Of a stretch of DNA of 64,000 nucleotides, positions 44,301 through 59,300 are shown in pieces; the stretch's first letter is position 1, and each line of letters starts with the position of its first letter. Under the pieces are notes generated by a model, which was not told the origin of the DNA, did no database searches, and saw only the letters and a program-made list of their open reading frames with translations. The stretch is from the NCBI GenBank assembly GCA_020881915.1, contig JAJFPB010000010.1:372001-436000 (forward strand), given 5' to 3'. The stretch is from Paramyrothecium sp. XJ0827 (lineage: Eukaryota; Ascomycota; Sordariomycetes; Hypocreales; Stachybotryaceae). A program made the translations under genes and the position numbers.

Positions 44301-47300
44301 CGTCTTCGGGAGATGGCTTCCAACCTAAATGATCAACAAACAGCCGTTTCCAGATTGGCACTAGCTGGAGACAAGAAGCCACCGCGAACTGAGACCGAGT
44401 TCCAGCTTCGAGACCTCTGGGCAAACGTCTTAAACATACGACCAGAAGAAATCGGACTTGGAGACAGTTTCTTCCGACTTGGTGGAGACTCTATCGAGGC
44501 TTTGAAGCTAGTGAGCGTGGCTCGCAGGGCTGGACTGGCACTTACGGTAGCCGATATATTTCAACATCCTGTTCTGGAATCACAAGCGGGACTGGAGATG
44601 GAGAAAGTGGATGACGCACCGGAAATATTACCATTTTCCATCATAAGTAGTAAAGCTGGCGCAGGTTATGGTGCTAACATTCGCAGGGAACTTTCTGGTC
44701 TATGTCGAGTAGACGAAACGCGTGTCGAAGACGCCTACCCTTGCACACCACTTCAAGAAGGTCTCATGTCTTTAACAGCCAAAAGAAGCGGCGATTACAT
44801 TATGCAGGCTGTATTACAGCTTGCTGCTGATGTAAAATTTCACGACTTCCAAGCAGCTTGGACTACAGTCATGCAGTCTGCAACAGTTCTTCGCACGCGC
44901 ATCGTGCACCATGACCAGGCAGGATTAATTCAAGTTGTCGTACAAGGAGACATTGAATGCCAGATCATTGAAGGCATTGGACTTGAAAACTACCTTAGCC
45001 AAGATAAAGCACAGCCCATGGGACTTGGTAGCCCCTTGTCTCGCTTTGTTTTAATCAGTGACCAGCAGCAAGAGGCACGATGGTTTGTCTGGACAATACA
45101 TCATGCGGTTTACGATGGGTGGTGTTTTCCTCGCATGATAGCTTTGGTCGACAATCTATATCGTGGAAATGCAGTCAAGAGCCTTGTGAACTTCAACAGC
45201 TTCATCCAATACATCACGGAAAGAAAGCAAGCTGATGATGTTGAAGACTACTGGAACTCCTGCCTCGGCGACGGAAATTTTGCCACCTTTCCCGCGCTTC
45301 CAGCCATGATCACAGAACCTGAAGCCGACAGAATCCTGGAAATGGACTTATCATTCGTCACTTCGTCAGAAGTCACTGCCGGGTCCGTGATACGCGCGGC
45401 TCTAGCAATTGTTCTCAGTCAACATACAGGATTTGACGATGTTATCTTCGGTGCCGTCGTTTCTGGCCGAAATGCACCTGTTCCAGGCATCGAGGACATA
45501 ATTGGGCCTACCATGGCAACGGTCCCTGTTCGCATAAAGGCTTCCAAAGATCAAGACATCGCCTCCTTTCTGAAAGCCGTCCAAGAACAAGCCATTGGGA
45601 TGATAGCCTTTGAGCAGACCGGTCTTCAGAATATTGCAAAGATCTCCGACGCCAGCAAGAACGCTTGCGCTTTTCAAACAATTCTCTTGGTGCACCCGGA
45701 AGGATATGAGCCAAAAAGTAGTCTTGGAATATGGCGAAAAGATGACGCTGAGGGTTTCACAACTTATGCGTTGACTATAGAGATATTCCTTGGGAAAGAT
45801 GGACAAAAGGTCATGGCCAGCTTTGACTCTAGGGTTCTGGACCACTGGACCACGGAGAGAATCTTACTGCAACTCAAAGCCACCATGCAGCAGCTGCAAA
45901 CCCCACGCTACCAGCAGACCGTGGATTCGATTCAAAGACAAGCACTGACCGCGGAGGATAAGGAGCTCCTTTGGAGCTGGAATCAGGAGCTACCAGCAAC
46001 AATTGAACGATGCCTCCACGACCTCATCTTTGATCGAGTGGTATCGCATCCAGGGGCCCAGGCGGTGTCCGCTTGGGATGGCGACCTCACGTACCGTGAG
46101 TTAGATGATCATTCTTCCCGCCTAGCCTACCACCTCAGCGTGCTTGGGGTTGCATCCAAGGCTGTTGGTTCAGAAATGATCATCCCGGTATGCTTTGAAA
46201 AGAGCAAATGGACGGTCGTGGCAATGCTTGCCGTGCTGAAAGCTGGGGGTGCATTTGTCCTCATAGAGCCCTCTCTTCCAGACCAGCGAGTCAGGAACAT
46301 TTGTCAACAATCCGAGGCACAGATCGCGATAACTTCCTTAACTTGCCAAGGCCGGTTCTCGAGCCTAGTAGCAGGAACCGTGACTCTTACTCAGGAGCTA
46401 ATAGACTCGATACCGCTAAAAACGCTTCACAATACAGCCTCAATTCCAGACAACGCCGCATATGTCATTTTTACATCTGGAAGCACAGGTCAACCCAAAG
46501 GATGTGTTATCGAGCACAAGGCGTATTGTTCAGCAGCGTTGAACCACGGTACTGCTCTTGGAATGAGCAGAAACACTAGAGCCCTACAATTTGGGTCCTA
46601 CAGTTTTGCCGGAGCTATCATGGAAACTCTCATGACTCTTGTTCACGGTGGCTGTGTTTGCATTCTTTCAGAGGACGAAAGAGGCAGTGAATTGACTCAA
46701 GCAATCGGCAGACTCAATGCGAACTGGGCTTTCCTCACCTCCTCCACGCTGGCTCATATAAGCCCGCAAGATGTACCATCACTTCGCACGATATGTGTTG
46801 GCGGTGAGCCAATTAGAAGAGAACAAATCGGGCGCTGGTCATCAAAATTACACCTTCGGCAAACGTATGGAAGCGCAGAGACTGCTGCGGTTGTTTCCTC
46901 GGCCCATCTCGAGGCTAGATCGGAGCCCTCTTTTGTTGGGAAAGCGGCTACTTCAAGATATTGGATCACCAGCCCGGAGGACACTAACCTATTGGCGCCA
47001 ATCGGTACTCCAGGTGAACTCATAATTGAAGGCCCTACCATTGGCAGGAGTTATCTTGGAGAGACCAGCAGGAGCTTGGCTGCATTTATCGGCGAACCAA
47101 ACTGGCGCCGCGCATTTGGCCCAGTGGATAGGACGTACAGGTTCTACAAGACTGGCGATATGGCAGCATTTCGAAGTGATGGATCAATCCGTCTTCTAGG
47201 CCGAAAGGACACCCAAGTCAAGCTACGCGGTCAGAGAATTGAAGTAGAAGAAGTCGAGCACCAGATAAGACAGTCCTCGCTCAATGTGTCAGAAGTCGTA

Positions 47301-50300
47301 GTAGTACTCACGACCCTTCGCGGTACTGATTCTGAAAGCCAAGAGCTGGTGGCCTTCTTGAGTGCAGCAACGGGGCAAGGAGATGCAGTCACGACCATTA
47401 CAGAGGTCGCAGATTACGACGAGAAGATGTGGGCCGTTGTCCAAAGCATCCAAGCAAGGCTGGAGAGTGTGCTGCCGTACTATATGGTGCCCTCTCTCAT
47501 TGTGCCGATGTCAAGGCTTCCACGCACTGCATCTGGCAAGATGAGCCGAAAGATTTTGCAGGAGTTTGGATCAAGTTTAACACCAGAACAAGTCAATAAA
47601 CTTAGGAATGAGATGCGAGGTAAAAAGAGAAATCCGACAACTGACAAAGAGCTGAAGCTGCGCGACTTATGGTCTCTGGTGCTGGGCATTGATGCGGACA
47701 ACATAGGCCTCGACGACAATTTCTTCCGACTCGGTGGTGACTCGATCGCAGCAATGAAGATTGTAGGTGACGCTCGCAAAGTTGGCCTCAACCTCGCCGT
47801 GGCGGATCTTTTTCGCAAGCCGGTTTTGCATCAATTAGCCGGCCAAACAGGACGCTTGGTAGAAACCACAGCCTGCATTATCCCTCGCTCGGAAGCCACG
47901 GGGCCCGTTGAACAGTCCTACGCCCAGGGGCGGCTGTGGTTCATGGATCAGTTGCATCCTGGTTTAAGCTGGTATCTGATGCCTTTCGCAATACGACTTC
48001 GAGGACCACTCTGCATCAATGCACTGGAGACTGCCTTGCACGCAATTGAAAATCGTCACGAGACTCTTCGCACAATATTCATGACTCGTGATGATGTCTC
48101 ACTGCAGCTGGTCTTGCCCTTTGAACCGAAGTCGGTGCCGATCGTAACCATACCATCAGACAACAAAGATAGCCTGGCAGACTTAATCGAGCGAGACCAT
48201 AAGACTGTTTTCGACTTGGAGAAGGAACCAGGCTGGAGAGCCACGATTTTCCAACTGGGCGAAGACGACCATGTGCTGTCGATTGTGATGCATCACATTG
48301 TATCTGACGGCTGGTCCATGAATATTATTCGTCAGGAACTGGCCACCTTCTACTCGGCTGCGCTCCACGGTCCAGACCCCATCTCAAGCATCGAGCCGTT
48401 ATCAATCCAGTACAGAGATTTTGCAGTTTGGCAAAGGAAGCACGAACTCGAGCATTCTCAACAGCTGAAATACTGGGTTGAGCATTTGGAGACAAGCCAA
48501 CCTGCAGAGTTGCCGAGCGACAAGCCTCGACCAGCAACCTTATCAGGCCTTGCGGAAATGGAGGAGATGTACATTGAAAGTTGGTTGTACAACCAGCTCC
48601 GTCGCTTTTGCAGCTACCACAGTGTCACTCCCTTCATTGTCCTTCTCGCTGCGTTCCGAGCCGCGCACTACAGCATGACAATGGCCGATGATGCCACGAT
48701 CGGAACACCAAACGCCAATCGAGACCAGTGGCAGTTGAACGATATTGTCGGCTTCTTCGTGAACCCGCAATGTATGAGAATCAAGATCGGGGAGCATGAC
48801 TCGTTCAAAGATCTCGTTCACAAGGTGCAACAAGTCTCGACGGCTTCGTTTGAGAACCAGGACGTTCCTTTTGAGAGAATTGTGTCGAGTCTACATGCTG
48901 GCAGAGATTTGTCACGTCATCCACTCATCCAAATCGTGTTTGCAGTTCATTCGCAACCAGACCTCGGTAATTTCATTCTGAATGGTCTGGAAGTTGACCT
49001 TGTTCCTATGCCAGAGACCTCAAGATTCGATCTCGAATTCCATTTCTTCCAAGAAAAGGAAAGTTTCAAGGGCCAACTGGTCTACTCGACCGATTTATAT
49101 GAACAGAGAACTATTCAGGCGTTTTTGTCAATCTTCCTCACTGTGCTCCAGAAAGGACTGTCTGAGCCAGAGACAGCAGTGGCGTTGCTCCCCCAGTGTA
49201 GCGACGGGGATTTCTCGAAGCTTGAAGAGCTTGGATTGATCGAGACGAAGCGGACGCACTACCCCCGAGACCAAAGCGTTGCTGAGGTCTTCCGCGAGAT
49301 TGTCGAGAGGTTCCCCCACAAGATCGCCGTGAAGGACAACGCCAGGGAACTCACATACGAACAGCTAAACAACGAGTCCAATTCACTAGCTTATTGGTTG
49401 AGCAGGAGATCCCTTGCCCCGGAGACGCTGGTTTTCGTGTTTGCTAACCGGTCCTGCGACGCGGTAGTGGCGTTTCTTGGAGTCCTGAAAGCTGGCCTCG
49501 CTTATGTTCCCCTGGATACAAAAACACCAATTGCCCGACTTCGACACATATTCTCCTCTGTTCCAGAACAGCGCCTAGTCTTTCTGGGTTCAGATGTCTT
49601 ATTTCCCGATGCAAAACTAGAAGACGTTGAGTTTGTTCCCATTCATGACGCGCTAGAGTCCCCGCCAGGCAGTGGATCCTCAACACCCTCGATGGAGTCT
49701 GCTGAACACGACCCTGAGACTCTCGCGTGCGTGATATTCACTTCCGGTTCGACTGGCAAGCCGAAGGGAGTTATGGTGAAGCAGCGTGGCATAATCCGGC
49801 TGGCAAAGCAAGATGAATATACGCAAAGGGGTCCAGTGGCACACATGTTGAATATCGCCTTCGATGCCGCATCCATGGAAATATACATGGCCTTGTTGAA
49901 TGGAGAGACATTGGTCTGCATTGATGCTATGACAGTCCTGGATTACAATGCGCTGGCTGATGTCTTCGCTAAGGAGGAAATTCGCACAGTCATATTCACC
50001 CCAGCCTTGTTCAAGCAGTGCCTCTCCGAACATCGAAGCATCATCAGCCAACTTGGCATGATTATTATAGGTGGTGATCGACTTGACCCTGCGGATGTTT
50101 CTTCCGCGCGGAGATTGATGGATGGGAAGATAATCAACGCTTACGGACCGACCGAGAACTCATGTATCAGTACTATGTACAATTTCAAGGACGGGGAGGG
50201 TTGCACGAACGGAGTACCCATTGGTCGCGCCGTTGATAACTCTGGCGCATTCGTCATGAACTTGGAACTCAAGATTGTTCCACTTGGCGTTGTGGGAGAA

Positions 50301-53300
50301 CTTGTTGTTACTGGTGATGGTGTAGCAAGAGGATACATCAACCCACAACAAAACAAAAACCCCTTCACCGAGATACTAATTGGTGGGGAAAGGGTGAAGG
50401 CATACAGAACTGGAGACTACGCTCGCTGGCGTCCAATCGACGGAGAGCTCGAGTTTATAGGACGGATTGACGGACAAGTCAAGATTAGAGGCCACCGTAT
50501 TGAGTTAGCAGAGATTGAACACGTGCTGCGTGGACATGAGGCTGTTAATGACTCAGTCGTCTTGCTTCATCAACAGGACGACATGGCGCCAAAGCTCATC
50601 GGGTTCGTTACGCTCAAAGAAGACGTGGAAATACAGGCAACTTTTGATGGGCCGGCAGAAGTAAATAATTTGTTGGAACATGTCCATGACTGGGGAAGAA
50701 TCTTCGAGTCAGGGTACGACGAAGTGCACGAAATCCGACCAGAGATGATTGGACGAGACTTTATTGGATGGACTTCTATGTTTGACCAAAGTAAGATCAG
50801 CGATTATGAGATGAACGAGTGGCTTGACGATACCATCCGCACGATTCTCAATGCGGGCGATGCTGGGAATGTGCTTGAGATTGGTACTGGCACAGGCCAT
50901 ATCCTTTTCAACTTGACTAGGGGTTTAAATAGCTACTATGGTCTCGAACCCTCACAGACAGCAGTCGACTATGTTACCAAGGCCGTCAATACCGTCCCGA
51001 TGTTAGCCGAAAAGGTCCATGTTCGCCAAGGAACGGCTGCAGACATTGACCGTCTCCAAAGCATTGTTTCACCCAATCTTGTCGTCATTAATTCTGTTGC
51101 ACAGTACTTCCCCAGTCGAGACTATCTTCTCAGGGTGGTGGAGGATTTGTTACAACTGTCAGGCGTCGACACACTTTTCTTTGGTGACATGCGATCACAC
51201 GCTTTGCATCGAGAGTTTCAAGCAAAGAAGGCAATATTCTCGATCGGTGAGACCGCGTCGAAGGACGAATTTCTCAGGGAAATGGCAACTATCGAGGCAA
51301 CTGAGCCAGAGCTGCTCGTTGATCCCGCCTTTTTTACATCATTGACAACTCGCATGCCGGAAGTTGTCGAACATGTCGAAATTCTTCCCAAGCTAATGAA
51401 AGCAAACAATGAACTAAGCAGCTACCGATATGCCGCTGTCGTACATGTCAAACAAGAGCAGAAACCCCTGCAGATTTACGAGGTCGACCATGCCTGGATC
51501 GATTTCCAAAAGAGTAGCCTCGACAAAAAGGCTCTCCTCAATCTCCTGCGCGAGTCTTCAGCCTCTGCGACTGTCGCAGTGGGTAACATCCCATACAGCA
51601 ATACAGTCGTTGAAAGGTTTATGCTTGATGCTCTCAATAACCAGGCTTCGTCTTGCGTCGATTGGTTATCAAAAGCTCGCGAAGATGCTTATCAGTCCCA
51701 GTCCCTTTCGACTATCGACCTAGTCGAAGTGGCAGAGGCTTCTGGCTACAAAGTAGAGTTGAGCTGGGCACGACAACATACCCAACGTGGAGCCTTCGAT
51801 GCCGTGTTTCATCAGCACCAGCTGACGAACAAAGCAGGAAGGGTCATGTTTCGATTCCCTACCGATCACCAGTGGAGAATGAATGATGAAATTTGCAATC
51901 AACCTCTCAAACAACGTGTCAAAGACAAAACTCTTGGCAACATCTTCGAATGGCTACAGCTTCAGCTCCCTGCATACATGGTGCCTCAGACAATAAATGG
52001 GCTCGATAAATTGCCAGTCAATCCAAACGGCAAAGTCGACAGAAAAGCTTTACTTGATAGCATCCCTAAAGTCCTGGTGTCAAAAGTTGGGAAGAGAAAG
52101 CCCACTTCACACATCGAACAGCGGATTCAGCAGGTCTGGAGCGAGGTATTAGGTCTGGAGTCAGAGCTTATTGGTAAAGATGACAACTTTTTCCTACTGG
52201 GCGGCGACTCAATTGGGGCTATGAAGGTGGTCAGCAAAGCCCACAGGGTTGGCCTTAAACTCGCCATCGCCGACATCTTCCGACAGCCTGTGCTGTTCAA
52301 GCAAGCTCTGCTTGCGACAAGTTCAAGAACCTTGACTATGGGCAACCCAAACCCATTCTCACTGCTTGAATGGGAGATGCAACTGGAGACACTCTGCAGG
52401 GACTTCGCTGCTCTCTGTGAGGTTGATGTGTCATCCATCGAAGACGCCTACCCATGCACACCACTCCAACAGGGACTATTATCGCTCACCACGCAGAGGC
52501 CGTCCGATTATGTGATGCGGATGGCACTTGAGCTAGAGCAAGGCATTGATATTGCTTTGTTCAAGAAAGCTTGGGAAGACGTTGTTGCTTCCTTACCAAT
52601 CCTCCGCACCAGGATTGTGCAACAAGAGCAGCTTGGCCTGGTCCAAGTGGTATGCAAAGACAGCATTCACTGGACCACAGCCGACGACATAGACGAATAT
52701 ATTGCTACGTCAAACTTCTCGCCATTTGGACTAGGGGCACGCCTTTCCCGTTTCGCTTTGATCACCAATGACGAGAAGATACCCATTCATTTTGTATGGA
52801 CGATGCACCACGCTCTTTATGATGGATGGTCTATTCCCATCATCCTCAACCTCGTCAGAAGCATATATCAGGGCCACAGTACGCTTGCGAGACCTAACTT
52901 TAGCTCGTTCATCCGCCATCTTGTGGGCCTTAAGGATGAAGACGCAAGACAGTACTGGCAAGCTCAGCTTGGTGACGCCGACTACTCTACATTCCCAGAT
53001 CTGCCAGCATCAGTCAAAGAAGTGAATGCGGACTCAGCTTTAGTCCTTGATCTTCCAAATAGCATGAATCAAAGGAAGGATACCACGCTTTCCACCCTCG
53101 CTCGGGGAGCCATGGGCATCCTCCTGAGCCAGTATTCGGGGGCTCTGAACACCGTCTTTGGCGCTGTTATATCTGGTCGCAATGCCTCTGTTCCAGGGAT
53201 CGAAGATATCGTCGGCCCGACTCTGGCCACTGTGCCTATTCATGTTCAAGTGCGCAACGACCAATCTGTTTCTAGTTATCTAAACATGATACAAGATCAA

Positions 53301-56300
53301 ACAACGGGAATGATAGAGTACGAGCAAACTGGCCTCCAAAAGATCGCAGCTATCAGTGAAAGCTGCCGATCTGCGTGCGCATTCCAGACCCTTCTTGTGG
53401 TTCAGCCGACCGAGGAGGAACTCGACGACAAAGACATTCTAGGGACATGGAGCAGTGCAGGCTCGTCAGAATCTACTTCTTTAGGCTACAGCACCTACGG
53501 CATAACGTTTCAGTGTTTCTTGAGTGGTAGCAAGAGAAAAGTCATCGCAAATTATGATCGACGAGTCGTCAACCAGTGGGCAATGCAAAAGATGCTAGAG
53601 CAGTTTGCTTTTATCCTTGAACAACTCTCTGATGCGGAGCCTGCATGTAGCATTGGGCAACTCCAAACGCTTACAAAAGAGAGCTGCAATCTTATTTGGG
53701 ATTGGAATGCGTCTGTACCACCTCGTGTCAATCACTGCCTGCATGACGCGATCGCAGATCATGTTCTGTCACATCCAGATGCACCAGCACTGTGTGCTTG
53801 GGATGGCAACGCAACATACAGGGAGCTGGACGAGCTATCCACAGCGCTGGCTGCTCACCTAAGACAGCTTGGAGTGGGGCCTGAAGTTTTCGTGCCTGTC
53901 TTATTTGAAAAGTCCATGTGGGCTGTGGTCGCGATGCTAGGAGTATTGAAGGCCGGCGGTGCCTTTGTACCACTTGAAACAGACTCGGCGGCAAGCCGTC
54001 GCTCTTTAATCATGGATAAGGTCAGAGCTCAAGTCGTACTCGTATCTGCTTCTGCCAGCAGCGTTGTCTTGCCTCCCGGTTGCGCACGGGTGATTGTGAG
54101 CCGCGATAGCTTGAGAAGCCTTACACCTGGATCCGAACGTGATGTAATTGTCAATACTGCGCAGCCGACATCCGCTGCATACATCATTTTCACCTCTGGC
54201 AGTACTGGGGAGCCTAAAGGCGTTGTGATGGAGCATAGTTCGTGCCTGACCAGTTGTTTGAGCCACGGTGCCGCGTTTGGCTTTGGCCCAGGGTCTCGCA
54301 TGCTCCAAGCCGCCTCTTATACATTTGATCTCGCCATTCTCGAAGTCTTCACTGTATTGACTCTGGGCGGGTGCGTTTGCATTGTTTCGGATGCTCAGCG
54401 AATGGACGATATCGTCGGTGCCATGAATACCATGGCAGTGAACTCGGCTTTTCTCACTCCGACAGTAGCACGAACCCTCGAACGTGAACGCATTAAATTT
54501 CTCAAAACCATTATCCTTGGTGCCGAGCCTGTGTCCATACGCGACTTTGAAGCCTGGAATTCCGTTGGTACCGTTATGAACGGATACGGACCCACGGAGG
54601 CGGCAATGATCTCCATTACAGGTATTTGCACCCAAGAGAGCATGGAAAATGGGGCCATTGGTTCTGCTGTTGGATGTACGAGCTGGGTGTCTGATCGATG
54701 GGATCACAACAAGCTTGCACCCTTGGGTGCTGTTGGTGAGCTTCTTCTAGAAGGCCATATTCTTGCTCGAGAATATCTAGATGCGCCTAGCAAGACAGCC
54801 GCATCGTTCATCGAGAGTCCTCCGTGGTTGAATCAAAGGCCACGATCCCAACGCCGCAGCAGTAGGCTTTACAAGACTGGGGACTTGGTACGCTACAATA
54901 AGGATGGCAGCTTGAGTTACATTGGCCGCAAGGACAACCAAGTCAAGATACGTGGTCAACGTGTTGAGCTAGGTGAGGTGGAAGGCCAGCTAGGTCTACA
55001 CATGCCTTTTGCCCACCAGCTAGCTGTTGAAGTCTTTACACCCAGTGGTCCAGGTGCCCGGCCAGTCCTGGCCTGCTTCTTTTCGATCCAGAACAGAGAC
55101 GATAGCCAAATCAATGAGGCACCGCCTCCATCGAAGAAGATCGCGGACAGCATCGAAGTTGCGCACATGGATTCCGAGTTTGAAAAGGCGTTACTTGAGC
55201 TTTTACCAAGATATATGGTGCCAACTTTATACCTCAGGCTTGACAAAATCCCCCAAACGACATCCGAGAAGACGAACCGACGACAACTTCAGGTAATTGG
55301 TGCTGCTCTATCTGCAAAAGAAATATCAAAGGCTCAGGCAGCCCTGACGGGCAACAAGCGAGAGCCGCGGACGGAAATGGAGCGCAGTCTGCGAAATATC
55401 TGGGCGAAAGTGCTCAACATTGAGGCTGAGATCATTGGTATCAATGACAGCTTTTTGCAATTAGGCGGTGACTCCATCACAGCCATGCAGGTCTCCGCTG
55501 CTGCTCGTGCCGCTCATGCTGATATATCCACCGCAGATGTCCTCCGCATGAAGACAATATTTCAGCTTGCAGCTAATGCGGGGATTCTAGTCAGTGGCCC
55601 CAAGCCTGACATTGATAACAGTTATGAGGGCACTGATGAACCTTTCTCACTAAGTCCGGTCCAGCAGCTCTACGTACAGTTAGAAGCAAATCCGACTCGC
55701 TGCTTTGACCAGAGCTTCTTTCTTAAACTGCGCGCACCAGCATCTGTTTCACTCATGGCAGATTCCATTCAAATGGTTGTGTCCAGACACCCTATGCTCC
55801 GTTCAAGGTTCAGACGTACTCCAGGGGGAAAGTGGACACAGCAAATCACAGCCGATATCCTGGGCTCTTTCCATGTAGACAACGCTGATCACAGTGAGAT
55901 TCCAGGAGTTGTACAAAAAGAGGCAATTCGGCGTTGTCGTGAGAAATTGGACATTGAAAGAGGACCTTTATTCTCCGTTGTGACCTTCTCCGACTCAAGT
56001 TCGGAGATCCGGAGCTTGTACCTTTCAGTGCACCATTTGGTCATCGACTTGATGTCCTGGCGTGTGCTCTTCCAGGAACTCGAAAGTATGCTCGCTGGCC
56101 AACAAATAGCACTACCACCCACAACAAGCTTCAGAAGCTGGATCAACTTGCAAGACCAACAAATGACTAAAAGCTACAAGAATCAAGTTGCATTTCCACC
56201 TTCTGAAGTACAGAAGCCGTTGGTGTCATACTGGGAACTTGACAGCAGCAAAAATGTTGTGGGAAACACTAAGAGTCTTCACTTTAGTCTCGACAGCTCA

Positions 56301-59300
56301 ACAAGCTCCCTTTTGTTTGGTAGCTGCAATCAAGCATTCCGAACCCGGCCAGTCGAGCTCTTGGTGGCAGCTCTCAGCCATTCATTCCAGACTATCTTCT
56401 CGGACCGTCCTCCTCCATCCATTTTCTGTGAAGGTCATGGCCGCGAACCCTGGGACAGTCGAATCGATCTAACTCGCACGGTTGGGTGGTTCACGACCAT
56501 CTGGCCAGCACAGCCGGGAGGCGAAACCGCTGGGAGCAGCCTGCTTGAGACGGTCTGCAGAACCAAAGACTTTATGCGATCATTGCGCAATAATGGATGG
56601 GATTACTTTACCTCGCGCTTTGCGGCTGAAGATAGTGCAAAGATGCACAGCTCGGGTTTCCCATTGGAGATTCTATTTAACTACATTGGCTCGTTCCAAC
56701 AACTCGAGCGAGCAGATTCGGGATTTGAAGTTCTGGAGACCCCAGAAGGTTGCGAGCCACTCTCTGCTGCAGGTCTGCGGCGATTTTCTCTTTTCGACGT
56801 GGGGGCTCAGATGGACCGTGGTCGCCTGTTGGTCTACGTCTCTTACCCAAAGAGAGCTCAGCATCAAATGAAGATTGCTGCTTGGGTCCGAGAATACCAA
56901 GCCGTGCTGGAACGATTGCCTACGATACTGCAAGGTCGTCCCTTATCGTGGACGCTTTCCGACTTCCCCGGAGCTTTCAGCTCCTACACTGAGCTCGCCA
57001 AATTTCAGGAAAACGCGAAGCTTCTCCCAACCATCAACAGGCTCGAAGAGGTGGAAGACATATTTCCTTGTTCTCCAATGCAGGAAGGCCTCCTGATTGG
57101 CCAAGGGAAAGACTCAAACAATTACCGAACAGTCCTCAGCATAGAAATTCTCGCCCGAAAAGGTGTCATTGATTTGTCTCGAATTAGGGAGGCGTGGAGG
57201 GCTGTTGTACGCCGCCATACGTTGCTGCGCGCCCTGGTGGTTGGCGCAATGCAGGGAAACAGTCACACAATGCTTGTCGTTCTACGAGATCCTCTACCTG
57301 CCATGACAATTTGCGAACGCAGATTTGAGACACCCAATGGCCTTACAAACGTCGACAACTCTCAATCAAATACATATGGAAGTCAAAGTCTGCAACACCA
57401 TCTATCCATCCACAAGCAGAGCGAGAAACGAGCTGAGCTTCAGCTCCACATCAACCATTTGCTCTGCGATGGCTTCTCCATACACGTCCTATTGAATGAT
57501 TTCCGAAAGGCCTACAATGGCCAGCTGAGCCTGTCTGGTCCGGCCTACCGGAAATATATCGACTTCATTCAAGCACAATCACATCAGGCAGGCTATGACT
57601 TCTGGGCAAACCACCTTCGTGGTATCGAGCCAACTTTATTCCCGTCATCCAAGGTCGATCGAGTTAGAGAAACATTTTTCTTACAGGTTCCTAACATTAA
57701 CGCGGATAAACTTCACAAGTTCTGTACAAGCCAAGAAATCACGACGGCGAGTGTTGTACAAACAGCTTGGGGGTTGGTGCTGCAAGCGTACACCACCTCA
57801 TTGAATCCTTGCTTCGGAACCATGACGTCTGGTCGAGATGCTCCCATCGAAGGTGTCAATGACATGATGGCTCCTCTGATTTGTATCATCCCTTGCTTCA
57901 TCCAATTCGACAAACGCCAATCAGTCATTGAGACTATGAAGGAAGTGCAGGAGAATTTCGTAAACAGTCTTCCCCATCAGACATTCCCACTGATGGAAAT
58001 ACAACGTGCTTTCAATGCAGGCGTTGGAGGTCTATTTAACAGCATCATTTCCTTTCAGAAGGGTGTTGCGGAAAGGAATGCATCTGAAGATGGCGATATC
58101 ATTCGCTACACCAACGGTCAAGACCAGGCAGAGGTATGCGATTATGATGCGTTTGTAGACCAAACATTGACAACACTACAGTACGATATTTCTATCAATG
58201 CGTCAGATACAAATACGCAGTTAGTCCTCACTTTCCTCTTCCGGCGTGATTTTATCGCCATGGAAGAAGCGAAACGTGTTGTAGAGACATTCAGCGTCGC
58301 CATCAACTCGCTGATCACTCATCCAGAGAGTGATGCGGCAGATATCTCATTAGTCTCTGAAAGTGACAAGGAGAAGATCTGGTCCTGGAACAAACCGGAG
58401 CCGGTAGTGCTTGAAACATGTGTGCACACCCTCATCAAAAAGCAGGCCGACCAACACCCTGACGCTATAGCCGTCTGCTCAAGGGAAGGAGAACTATCAT
58501 ACAAGCAGCTTGAACAACTCTCAACTCAACTAGCACACCATCTCGCTATATTGGGCGTCGGCCCGGAAGTTGTTGTGCCGCTCTGCTTCGAAAAGTCCAT
58601 GTGGACTATTGTGGCAATTTTAGGTGTGCTCAAGGCCGGCGGTGCGTTTATCCTCCTTGAGCCTGGTCTTCCCAGTGAGCGGATGCGAAAGATTTGCAGC
58701 CAGACGCAGTGTTCAGTTGCCATATGCTCTGTAGCCTGCCAGACGAGGCTTTCCGCTTTCGTAACCCACATCAGCGTCCTTAGCTGGTATTTCTTCGAAA
58801 CGACCTCCTTTAATGACTCCTTGGCCCTGAAAGAAAGCATACCCAGCAATGCTGCTTATATTATCTTCACTTCTGGAAGTACTGGCGAGCCAAAGGGGTG
58901 CATTGTTGAGCACCGTGCCTACTGCTCCACCATGCCAGCGCAAAGGCTAATGGCGAACATGAGCTCTGACATGCGCACTCTCCAATTTGGATCTTATAAC
59001 TTTGCTGGATCCATTTTCGAAATCTTGCAAACTCTCATGTACGGTGGATGTATATGTGTGCCTTCAGAAGAGGAGCGCGGTGAACAGCTCGTAAAAGTAA
59101 TTCAGAGGTACAAGGTCAACTGGACCTTCATTACCTCTACCGTCCTAGCTCTGCTAGATCCCGACAGCGTGCCATCTCTGCGGACAATTTGCGTAGGCGG
59201 CGAGCCCATCAAAACCTCGCAAGTGAAGCAATGGGCATCCCGTGTTGCACTTCGACAAACATACGGAAGTGCTGAAACAGCAGCAGTCATATCTACTGGC

